Source of the DNA: Lachnospiraceae bacterium
GTDB taxonomy: Bacteria; Bacillota; Clostridia; Lachnospirales; Lachnospiraceae
Direction of reading: 5' to 3'
NCBI GenBank assembly: GCA_004557975.1
Contig: SFEV01000021.1
Location: forward strand, 1 to 44,555
Length of the DNA: 44,555 nt
Shown here: positions 23,974-32,329 of the stretch, piece by piece
Layout: each line of letters opens with the position of its first letter
Position numbering within the stretch: the stretch's first letter is position 1
The notes under the pieces: model-generated
Told to the model about the DNA's origin: nothing
Seen by the model: only the letters and a program-made list of their open reading frames with translations
Database searches by the model: none
Translations under genes and position numbers: made by a program

Positions 23974-25323
23974 ATGGGAAAAAGCAATAAAAAACAGAGA
24001 CCTATAGCGCAGAAAATGATTGCTGCACTTGTTGGCGGTATTGTAGTTGGTCTGATTTTTATGATGATCCGTCAGAACCTGTTAAACAACGGCGGTGAAG
24101 CTACATGGAAGACAATCAATGATCTTCTGTTCCAGGATATTACAGCAGCAGCCGGTGTAAAATCAATCGGTATTTTCTACATCATCGGCCAGTTATTTAT
24201 GAAGGGACTCCAGGCGGCAATCGTTCCGCTTGTACTTGTATCCCTGAGTCTGGCACTCTGCAGTATCTCCAACTCCACAAAGCTTGGAAGAATTGCAGGA
24301 AAGACTCTGATTGGATTCTTTGCATTCTATGCAGTAGGTGCTGCAATTGCATGTGCAGTTGCATATATCATCCGGTCCATGGGACTGTTTAACGTAACAC
24401 TGGTGGCAGACGGCCTTGGAGAGGCAAATACGATTGACGCGTTCAACCCCCTTGCAGTTATCGTAAATGCTGTTCCGAACAACATTACGTCTGCATTCAG
24501 CACAAACAACAGCATTCTTGCAGTTGTGTTCACTGCAGTTGTAATCGGTATCTGCATGAACGCTCTCGGCGAGAAGGCAGCTCCGCTGAAGAAGGTATTT
24601 GAGAGCTGTGACGCAGTAATTCAGATGTATCTGAACTTCCTGATCAACAAGATCGGTCCGGTTGCTATTTTCTGTCTCGTATCAAGAACCTTCGCTATCT
24701 ACGGTGCAGAGTATCTGAAGCCGGCAGCTGCTTACATTGTATCTGCAATGGCTACACTGCTGATTACCTGCTGTATTCTTTATCCTCTCGGAATTTTCGT
24801 TACAACCGGTCTGAACCCGATGAAATTCCTGAAGAAGATGGCAAAGGTCGGAGTATTCGGATTCTCCGTAAACTCCTCCGCAGCAACACTTCCGCTGAAC
24901 ACAAAGACATGTCTGGAAGAGCTGGGATGCTCTCAGGAGATCACAAGCTTCGTTCTTCCGACAGGTATGACGATCAACATGAACGGTACTACAATGATGC
25001 ATATGTTCGCTGTTACATTTATTGCAACGGCAGCAGGAATCAATGTTACACCGGCTAACCTGATTGTCATGGCTCTTCTTTCCATCTGTGCAGCTGCAGG
25101 TACACCGGCTATCCCGATTGCTGGTACCACAATGATCTTCACGGTTCTTTCCGGTATGGGATGGACGACAGACGTATGCCTCCTTGGATATGCTCTCGTA
25201 GTTGCTATCAACAGACCTGTTGAGATGTCTCTGCTGCCGCTGAACGTTATCGGTGATGCTGCTGTCAACGTAATCGTAAACGCATCAGAGGGTCAGCTGG
25301 ACAAGAATGTTTACAATTCCTAA
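23974..25323 (+). CDS. DAACS-family symporter with altered substrate site, pxp-linked
   Basis: 449 residues, same fold as the 2509 symporter, with HP1 FSVNSSAATLPLN, TINMNGTTMM and TM8 NRPVEMSLLPLNVIGD. Aligned without gaps to the canonical TM8, N413 replaces D390, E417 replaces D394, and L420 replaces the carboxylate-binding R397 (GltPh numbering); N424 and D428 are kept. In NMDGT, D312 becomes N337. Loss of the arginine argues against acidic amino acids and the D-to-N change may alter cation coupling. Position 54 bases after pxpA, behind AGAGGAG, suggests it imports the pxp substrate. Confidence 0.88.
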   Translation: MGKSNKKQRPIAQKMIAALVGGIVVGLIFMMIRQNLLNNGGEATWKTINDLLFQDITAAAGVKSIGIFYIIGQLFMKGLQAAIVPLVLVSLSLALCSISNSTKLGRIAGKTLIGFFAFYAVGAAIACAVAYIIRSMGLFNVTLVADGLGEANTIDAFNPLAVIVNAVPNNITSAFSTNNSILAVVFTAVVIGICMNALGEKAAPLKKVFESCDAVIQMYLNFLINKIGPVAIFCLVSRTFAIYGAEYLKPAAAYIVSAMATLLITCCILYPLGIFVTTGLNPMKFLKKMAKVGVFGFSVNSSAATLPLNTKTCLEELGCSQEITSFVLPTGMTINMNGTTMMHMFAVTFIATAAGINVTPANLIVMALLSICAAAGTPAIPIAGTTMIFTVLSGMGWTTDVCLLGYALVVAINRPVEMSLLPLNVIGDAAVNVIVNASEGQLDKNVYNS

Positions 25324-25388
25324 AATAAAATACAGTGAATCTGATTTTCGGATAAGCCCGGAAACTGCAGTTTTATAAAGCCTTACAG

Positions 25389-25421
25389 AAGAAGGAACGC
25401 CGAAAATGGTGTTCCTTCTTT
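25389..25421 (+). terminator. Terminator between the pxp operon and the multidomain enzyme
   Basis: 13-bp stem (25389-25401 with 25408-25420, one G-U), GAAAAT loop, then TT. It ends only 28 bases before the next ATG. Confidence 0.8.
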
Positions 25422-25448
25422 TGTGTAAGTGGAAAATGGAGAAAAAAG

Positions 25449-28400
25449 ATGTGCGATAGAAACAGAATCACGGAATATGAGATACCTCAAAGCGGAGTCG
25501 ATCCGGAACAGGTCCTGCAGTTATGCCGGCCCTGGATGGACAGTGTGTGTGAACAGCCTCCTGATGAGGGCTGGCTCAACTATACATTTCACTGGCTTCT
25601 GGCAGAGTACTTTCCGGAAAATTTTTCAGTAAAGAATCTTCCCGGTGCACAGCAGGCGGTGGAGTATTTTGCACAGACACTGACCCGGCTCTTTTTGCGG
25701 GAGTCTGCGGAGCTTCCATTTGATCCCTGCCGCAGTTTTGCTCTTCTGAAAAAAGAAGAGGAACAGTACTGCAGCATTCTCAGTGAATATAAACGGTTTC
25801 TGGAATGCTTCGAGCAGAAGCATGTCTATACATTCATGCGCCTTTCACAGGTATGTACCCCGTACAATACGCTGGGACATATCGCCGGAGTCCATCACGT
25901 GTCCATGTACATGGCGAGACAGCTTGTGCACAGGGGTGTCCCTGTGGATCTGGGACTGATGTCCGGCGCTGCCCTGATGCATGATATCGGAAAGTACGGG
26001 TGCCGCCCGGAGGAGGGCAGGAGAGTTCCGTATCTCCACTATTATTACACGTTCCAGTACTGCCGGAATCATCACCTGGAATCCATTGGTGATATTGCTT
26101 CCAACCATTCCGTATGGGATCTGGAACTGGAAAATCTGTCCGCGGAGAGCCTGCTTCTGATCTACGCGGATTTCAGGGTGAAAAGCAATTATGATGAAAA
26201 CAGGACGGAGCATATCCGTTTCTGGAGCCTGGATGACGCTTATGAGGTGATCCTCGGCAAGCTTGACAACGTGGATGAGGCCAAAAAGAGGCGGTACGCC
26301 AGAGTATATGCAAAACTGAAGGATTTTGAAAATTATATGATCTCCCTGGGGTGTTCTGTGGATCTCGTATCGCCGCCGGGAGAACCGGAGAGAGAGAATT
26401 ATGCATCTCTCATGAATGATGAGGAAATTGTGCGCCGGTTTAAAAAGCTTGCCATTCGTTCCAATCTGGCGATTATGAGCACTACCATGCGAGAGGAACA
26501 GTTTATCAGCTTCCTCGAGAATATACGTTCCGAGAGAGACTGGCGTCATGTGCGCGCATATCTGACCGCAATAGAAGAATACTCCGCTTATCTTCCCCAG
26601 AACCAGAAAAGTGTGATTCTCGAATTTCTGTTCGATATGCTTTCTCACAGGGATGGTGATATCCGGCGTCAGGCTGCCAATATCGCAGGAATTCTGATTT
26701 CAGGCTATGAAATCAATTTCGGCAAAGAGATTCCGAAGGGTTACCATGCACCGAAGGTGGGCGACAGCCTGGAGACGGTTTTCCAGCGCTTTCTGGAGAG
26801 AATGCTGTATCCGGAGGTACACGCGGCAGAGCGGGAGCGCCGATTTGCGGGATTTGCCATGAAGAGCGTACTGCATACGCTGCTGCAGCGCCTGAACCAG
26901 GAAAAGAAAGAGCATATTCTGGAAGCGTATATCAGCCTTTGCCGCAGAAGCTATGATTCCCTGACACTGTTTTTCCTGATGGACTGCAGCGCCGAAATTC
27001 CCTACGAACAGTGCACCGCACAACAGGTCCGCACGCTGACTGATTTTGCCTGCGCTCTGATCTCAGGGGAAGACGGGGAAGAGAGTCAGGTGGCATCCCT
27101 GCGCTTTATCCTGCTGTGGATGCGGCAGGGATGGAAGCCGGATGTCAATATCTCAGATCTGATTTACCGGTATATCCCGGATATCAAGAAGAGACCTTAC
27201 AGCGTACAGTTCCTTGCGGCCAGAATCCGGGAATTTTATGATATTCCCAGTGAACACGGAATGATCTACTATGACATGACCAATCTGTATATGGAAAATC
27301 AGCGGTCGGAGGTGCCGTGGATCTATAAATTTATCAATATGGAGATCCTGAAAAAGCGCCAGGGTGTGGAGGAGAGTCCGGAGCAGTTGTATCAGTATGC
27401 CTCCCATCTGCTTCATATGCTGCAGTTTTCGGGACAGATTGTAAACCGCCGTCAGGCAGGAGACAATCTTCTTGCCATTGTACCGTTCCTGACAGAAACA
27501 CAATGCCATGAGATCGTGCTGGAGCTGATCCGTGCACTTGAAATTGAGGAATACGCTGTTTCCAAGTATATTCCTCCCTGTCTGGGCCAGATGTTTGCAC
27601 TCCTTGGCCGGACAGAGCGGGATTACATTCTCTCTCAGCTTCGCAGACTGTGCAGTGGTACACACAACAGAACCGTGATCGCATCACTGGAAACAGCCGG
27701 AAAAATTCTTCACAACTGCCCGGAAGAAATATCTGCTCAGGAACGTTCTCAGGCTCTGGGAATCCTGTGTATCGGTATGGCGGATTACCGGGATGAGATT
27801 GCCCAGGAAGCTTTCTATATCACAGGATATGAGCTGTTCGGAAACGACAGTCTTACCCTGGAAGAAAAGCAGCAGTATTTTTCCGCTCTTGCGAGAAAGA
27901 TTCTGACGCTTCTCAACTGGGAAAAGCTGGGATTGTACGTATATTTTAACGGAGCAGCACTGAACAGAATCTATCGCTTTATCAACGATTATATTGCCGC
28001 CACAGGCTCTCATCCCTTTGCACAGAAAAACCTTCCGACGGCATTTTTCCCGGGGACCTTTGATCCTTTCTCTGTGGGCCATAAACAGATCGTGGAAAAA
28101 ATCAGAGAGATGGGATTTCGGGTGTATCTGGCTCTCGATGAGTTTTCCTGGTCCAAGAAGCCGCAGCCCTTTGAAGTGCGCAGAAAAATTCTCGCCATGT
28201 CAACGGCAGATATGGATGAGGTCTATCTGTTTCCGGAGGAAATACCGGTCAACATTGCGAATCCGGAGGATATGAGAAAGCTTTCCGGCGTTTTCGGCGG
28301 CAAAACGGTGCATATGGTCGTGGGCAGCGATGTTGTGAAAAATGCATCTGCATATAAAAATAAACCGGAGGAAGGTTCCATTCATCAGTTTCCGCATATT

Positions 28401-30050
28401 ATTTTTTCCAGAAACGCAGAGAGTGAAGGAGCTGAAATGCGCAGGGAGAAGGAAATCTGCAGTGAACGGATCCTGGCAGAAAAGAAATATGTGAAGCTGC
28501 CGCCTCTGCTGGAGCAGGTCAGCTCCACACGGATACGCGAAAACATCAATGCAGGAAGGGATATCCTGGGACTGGTGGAGGACGGTGTCCAGAATTATAT
28601 TTATCATCTCGGACTGTATACCATGGAATCCGTCTACAAAAAAACAGCCAGATTTGCGATGGTCGATGCGGAAATTGAAAATCTGGAGAACGGTACCAGG
28701 AGTATGAAGCTCTTTAACGGAGAGACTGCCTTCTCCTGCGCAGAATTCCACGATGTGGATGCGTCTGATTTGATGAAGGAATGCGGAAGTATTGAACAGG
28801 CAGAGCTCCTGAGATCACTCATTTCAGGCAGAACTGCGGTGATCACGAAAATACAGGGCGAGGTCACTCCCTTTGATGATGGAAGACTGACCGTGTTAAA
28901 TGAAGTGCTGGAATACTTCCAGGAGAACAGTTATTCCTTTGCACTGTGCAGGGATGACGGAGAAAACCTGGAACCTCTGAAGCTCCATGGATTTCTGCCT
29001 GTAGAGGGAATCGAGAATATGTATCTGCTGGATTTGCGTTATCCGCTTGTCATATTCTATGATACATTCTCCTCTGTGAAGGAACCCATTGCTGACAGCG
29101 AGGCGGTACGCCTTGTCCTGAGAAACAGCCACATCCGCCTTCTGGAAGCTCTGACAAAGGTATATCCGGGGCGGCTGATTCTGTGCTTCGCTTCAGAAAT
29201 TATGAACTACCGGCTGATCAGGCTGATTACCAGCGAGAACAACGTTCCGATGCAGCAGAATCCACCGGGATTAAACGGCAAAAAGATGTGTGTGCCCTTC
29301 GGAAAGATACTGAAGGGCGTGAAAATCCCCAACACCGTCACGAAAGGACTGGATACAGAGAAAGTATATGAGAAGGATCTTTCTTCCTTCACAATCTCCA
29401 ATTTCCCGGGATACGCCTCACTTCCGGTGCAGATCCGGACTGTGCGCTCCTTCCAAAGACCGGTGCTTCTGGTGGATGACCTGTACCACAGCGGCTACCG
29501 GGCAAAAGAAATTTCGGAATATCTGCATCAGGAGGGAGTGGAAGATGCAGAGTTGATTGTGGGAGTGATTTCCGGAAGAGGAAAGGATCTGGCGCGTGTC
29601 AGCGGTCAGAAGGTCAAGGCCGTTTACAATGTGCCGAATCTGTCCTCCTGGCTGATTGAATCGGATCTGTATCCGTTTATCGGCGGCGACGGTGTGAAGA
29701 GTACGGGGAAGGAAGATGGCGGAATCATGGGAATTCCGTCCATCAATCCCATCCTCCCCTATGAGATACCTTCTTTCCTGACGAATGCCTCTCTGGCATC
29801 TCTTTATGAGCTGTCGCAGGTATGTCTGGAAAATGCCAGGGATATTTACAGGGTACTCGAGAAGGAGTACCGGCGTCAGTTCGGCAGACAGCTGACTCTG
29901 GACCGGATCGGTGAGGTGGCTGCTGAGCCGCGATATCCGGACGGTATCGGACTTGATCATGAAAAGCTGCTGCAGGCTCCTTCCGGAATTCTGGAAGAAG
30001 AGCTGAAAAAGCTTCGCAGGCTTATGCTTCTGTCGAAGCAGGGGTGGTGA
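25449..30050 (+). CDS. 1533-residue HD / helical-repeat / NadD-like / GNAT-like / phosphoribosyltransferase fusion protein
   Basis: No signal peptide; cytoplasmic. Order seen: N-terminal region (1-140); HD hydrolase (about 145-250) with HH 149-150, H178-D179 (MHDIGKYG), H208-H209, H220 and D241; a long all-helical HEAT-like middle (about 330-850); a complete NadD/cytidylyltransferase-like domain (about 863-1058) with GTFDPFSVGH (869-878) and the C-terminal SSTRIREN; a GNAT-like region (about 1070-1190, low certainty); and a type I phosphoribosyltransferase region (about 1240-1400) with PRPP loop VLLVDDLYHSGY (1339-1350). The (T/H)xGH motif is SVGH. HD-NadD pairing recalls the nadD-yqeK neighbours of Firmicutes. 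The start has GGAG eight bases ahead. Domain calls are strong for HD, NadD and PRT; the reaction is unknown. Confidence 0.85.
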   Translation: MCDRNRITEYEIPQSGVDPEQVLQLCRPWMDSVCEQPPDEGWLNYTFHWLLAEYFPENFSVKNLPGAQQAVEYFAQTLTRLFLRESAELPFDPCRSFALLKKEEEQYCSILSEYKRFLECFEQKHVYTFMRLSQVCTPYNTLGHIAGVHHVSMYMARQLVHRGVPVDLGLMSGAALMHDIGKYGCRPEEGRRVPYLHYYYTFQYCRNHHLESIGDIASNHSVWDLELENLSAESLLLIYADFRVKSNYDENRTEHIRFWSLDDAYEVILGKLDNVDEAKKRRYARVYAKLKDFENYMISLGCSVDLVSPPGEPERENYASLMNDEEIVRRFKKLAIRSNLAIMSTTMREEQFISFLENIRSERDWRHVRAYLTAIEEYSAYLPQNQKSVILEFLFDMLSHRDGDIRRQAANIAGILISGYEINFGKEIPKGYHAPKVGDSLETVFQRFLERMLYPEVHAAERERRFAGFAMKSVLHTLLQRLNQEKKEHILEAYISLCRRSYDSLTLFFLMDCSAEIPYEQCTAQQVRTLTDFACALISGEDGEESQVASLRFILLWMRQGWKPDVNISDLIYRYIPDIKKRPYSVQFLAARIREFYDIPSEHGMIYYDMTNLYMENQRSEVPWIYKFINMEILKKRQGVEESPEQLYQYASHLLHMLQFSGQIVNRRQAGDNLLAIVPFLTETQCHEIVLELIRALEIEEYAVSKYIPPCLGQMFALLGRTERDYILSQLRRLCSGTHNRTVIASLETAGKILHNCPEEISAQERSQALGILCIGMADYRDEIAQEAFYITGYELFGNDSLTLEEKQQYFSALARKILTLLNWEKLGLYVYFNGAALNRIYRFINDYIAATGSHPFAQKNLPTAFFPGTFDPFSVGHKQIVEKIREMGFRVYLALDEFSWSKKPQPFEVRRKILAMSTADMDEVYLFPEEIPVNIANPEDMRKLSGVFGGKTVHMVVGSDVVKNASAYKNKPEEGSIHQFPHIIFSRNAESEGAEMRREKEICSERILAEKKYVKLPPLLEQVSSTRIRENINAGRDILGLVEDGVQNYIYHLGLYTMESVYKKTARFAMVDAEIENLENGTRSMKLFNGETAFSCAEFHDVDASDLMKECGSIEQAELLRSLISGRTAVITKIQGEVTPFDDGRLTVLNEVLEYFQENSYSFALCRDDGENLEPLKLHGFLPVEGIENMYLLDLRYPLVIFYDTFSSVKEPIADSEAVRLVLRNSHIRLLEALTKVYPGRLILCFASEIMNYRLIRLITSENNVPMQQNPPGLNGKKMCVPFGKILKGVKIPNTVTKGLDTEKVYEKDLSSFTISNFPGYASLPVQIRTVRSFQRPVLLVDDLYHSGYRAKEISEYLHQEGVEDAELIVGVISGRGKDLARVSGQKVKAVYNVPNLSSWLIESDLYPFIGGDGVKSTGKEDGGIMGIPSINPILPYEIPSFLTNASLASLYELSQVCLENARDIYRVLEKEYRRQFGRQLTLDRIGEVAAEPRYPDGIGLDHEKLLQAPSGILEEELKKLRRLMLLSKQGW

Positions 30051-30105
30051 CAGATTTCACTTATCCCTAAAGTAATCCGCAGAAAATTCGGCACTGGAGG
30101 AATTT

Positions 30106-31122
30106 ATGAAGACAATTTTGGAACTGGGAAAGACCCCGGATAATAAAAATGATTACACAGCAGAAAAGACAAAACCCCTGTGGATGCACAGAGACATCAC
30201 AGACCGGAAACGGATTCACCTGGCAGGACTTGGCGATGTGGGCCAAAATGTGGCCATTGGCCTTACCCTTCTGGGGGAGGATCAGATTGAAAGTATCGGA
30301 TTGTACGATCTGAATGAATCGCAGTGCAGGAGAATGGAGACAGAACTGTCCCAGTTTGTGGCACCGCCGGGAGGCAGACGTCTGCCTCCTGTGTCAGCCA
30401 TCACATGGGAAGAGATGTTTGACTGTGACGTATTTCTGTTCTGTGCCACAAAAAGTGTTCCTGCGCTGGACAGCGAAGTGCAGGATGTCCGTATGGCGCA
30501 ATACGAAGCAAACAGAAAAATCGTCGCGCTCTATGGGCGTCAGGCTGCTCTGGTAGGATACAGGGGGCTGTTTGTGGTCGTATCTGACCCGGTGGATCTT
30601 CTTTGTATGGAAGCGCTGCGGGCATCCCGGACGGAAACGGGAGACCACGGAAGAGCTCTGACACCGGATCAGATCCGCGGATGCGGGCTGGGTGTGATGA
30701 ATGCCCGCGCCACGTACTACGCGAATAAGTATCCGGAGTTCGGGCTTTACCTTACGGAGGGACGTGCTTTCGGCCCCCATGGAAAAGAGCTCGTCATTGC
30801 CAACAGCCTGGATCCGGAGCATTATGATGACCAGTGTTCCAGGAAGCTTACAGAGCTGACGGTCGGTGCAAATATGGAAATCCGCGCCATGGGATTTAAA
30901 CCTTTCCTGGCTCCGGCCATATCTTCCGCCGTTCTTACGGTCCTGGCACTTCTGCGGGGAGAGTGGAATTACAGTGCTGCGTATCTGAACGGGCTGTATT
31001 TCGGCGCTCTGAACCGCCAGACTCCTGATGGCATCAGGTGGGAGAACTGTCCCATCCCGGATCCGCTCTTCGAAAGACTTGAGGAAGCATTTGACAGTCT
31101 GAGGAAAATTTTATGGAATTAA
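30106..31122 (+). CDS. Lactate/malate dehydrogenase-superfamily protein with altered active site
   Basis: 338 residues. N-terminal extension of about 35 residues, then NAD-binding GLGDVG (41-46) with D68 closing the second strand, SDPVD (160-164, usually SNPVD), VMNAR (197-201) and GPHGKELV (223-230). R201 matches the substrate-binding Arg171 and H225 the catalytic His195 of LDH, but the position of Asp168, the His partner, is M198, and N140 is replaced by D161. It is therefore either a dehydrogenase with a changed mechanism or a nucleotide-binding relative. It follows the fusion protein by 55 bases with GGAGG and overlaps the next gene by 10 bases. Confidence 0.75.
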   Translation: MKTILELGKTPDNKNDYTAEKTKPLWMHRDITDRKRIHLAGLGDVGQNVAIGLTLLGEDQIESIGLYDLNESQCRRMETELSQFVAPPGGRRLPPVSAITWEEMFDCDVFLFCATKSVPALDSEVQDVRMAQYEANRKIVALYGRQAALVGYRGLFVVVSDPVDLLCMEALRASRTETGDHGRALTPDQIRGCGLGVMNARATYYANKYPEFGLYLTEGRAFGPHGKELVIANSLDPEHYDDQCSRKLTELTVGANMEIRAMGFKPFLAPAISSAVLTVLALLRGEWNYSAAYLNGLYFGALNRQTPDGIRWENCPIPDPLFERLEEAFDSLRKILWN

Positions 31123-32210
31123 TTGTAATCTGGCCGGAGCAGAATGGAGAACACAGGCTGAAGTCTGTGCTGACGTATGCGCTGAAAGATATCCAGATCC
31201 TGCAGACGATCCGGGATCCGGGGGAGCTGCGGTCTGCGGCATCCCAGGGGAAGCTGCAGAAGAAACATCTTCTGTTTGCGGCATTTCTGGGAGAATCCGG
31301 TATCAATCTGAACTTATATGGCATGATGGAGATCCTGCGGACCTGTCCGGGCTGTCTGAAGGACAGTGTCGGAGGAATTCTGATCGATGGAACGGGAGAG
31401 TATTATACAAAATCTGCAGGCCGCGAAGTGGCGCGGACAGCCAACCGGGCGGGATGCTGGTTTGTGGGACGGCCTCTCACCGAGGGGACAGGAAGCCTGC
31501 AAAATTACAGCATTATTGCCGCCAATGAAAAGTGCACGCTCCATGAGGCGTATCTTGAGTCGGCCAGAGATCTGGCAAAGCGCGTCGCTTCCTTCCAGAA
31601 GCCTGCATATCAAAGACCCAGGATGCTCTGCATCCACTCCTGTAATCCTTCCACTTCCAACACTCTGATGCTGTGGAATGAGGTAAAGAAAAATCTTCCG
31701 TCCGGGATTGAGATGCGGGAGATTTCACTGAGAAACGGAGCAATCCGCGACTGTGCCGGCTGTCCTTATGATATGTGCATGTATTTCAGCCGGAATTCAG
31801 GCTGCTTTTACGGAGGCCCTATTGTGGAGGAGGTATATCCTGCTCTGGAGGAGTGCAACAGTCTGCTCCTTCTCTGTCCCAACTACAACGACGCGCTGGG
31901 GGCAAATCTGACGGCGTTCATCAATCGCCTGACAGCGCTGTTCCGCAAAAAACCTTTTGCGGACAAATGTCTGTTTTCTCTGATTGTATCCGGATACAGC
32001 GGTGGTGATATTCTGGAGAGGCAGCTGATCGGCAGTCTGAATATGAATAAATCGTTTATACTGCCCGGTAACTTTGCCATGGCAGAGACGGCCAACGCTC
32101 CAGGCAGTATTATGGAAATCAGGGATATTCAGAAGAAGGCAGCTGCTTTCGCGGACCATATTTCAGCCTGCATGGGAATGGAGCGCAGAGGTATTCATGA
32201 CACAGTCTAA
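31113..32210 (+). CDS. Two-lobed flavodoxin-fold protein, NADPH-dependent FMN reductase / iron-sulfur flavoprotein-like
   Basis: 365 residues. The C-terminal lobe (about 168-350) has the FMN loop HSCNPSTSNT (175-184), a cysteine set C214, C217, C222 and C231 like that before the FMN reductase core, then LLLLCPNYNDALGANLTAFINR. The N-terminal lobe (about 1-160) seems a second flavodoxin-like or Rossmann domain (LFAAFLGESGINLNLYG, GGILIDGTGEYYTKSAGRE, WFVGRPLTEGTGSLQNY). Binding of FMN and perhaps an Fe-S cluster is inferred. Overlap of 10 bases with the preceding gene means tight coupling to the cassette. Confidence 0.72.
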   Translation: MELIVIWPEQNGEHRLKSVLTYALKDIQILQTIRDPGELRSAASQGKLQKKHLLFAAFLGESGINLNLYGMMEILRTCPGCLKDSVGGILIDGTGEYYTKSAGREVARTANRAGCWFVGRPLTEGTGSLQNYSIIAANEKCTLHEAYLESARDLAKRVASFQKPAYQRPRMLCIHSCNPSTSNTLMLWNEVKKNLPSGIEMREISLRNGAIRDCAGCPYDMCMYFSRNSGCFYGGPIVEEVYPALEECNSLLLLCPNYNDALGANLTAFINRLTALFRKKPFADKCLFSLIVSGYSGGDILERQLIGSLNMNKSFILPGNFAMAETANAPGSIMEIRDIQKKAAAFADHISACMGMERRGIHDTV

Positions 32211-32272
32211 TAATAAACGGGGTAAATATTTTCAATAGAATTAATTCATTTTACTTTATTATTTGCAGAGCC

Positions 32273-32278
32273 TATAAT
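32273..32278 (+). promoter_or_regulatory. -10 box of the aminotransferase operon
   Basis: Perfect TATAAT at 32273-32278; a -35 at 17 bp is poor (TTTACT). A small hairpin (32290-32304) follows in the leader. Confidence 0.5.
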
Positions 32279-32329
32279 GAGATCAGAAACAGGCAGGAAG
32301 CCTGAAAAAATGGAAAGGAGAATGTAGCA

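Noticed and set aside
32290..32304. Small hairpin before the aminotransferase as a riboswitch or attenuator
   Set aside because: A five-base stem in a short leader, with no conserved riboswitch elements.
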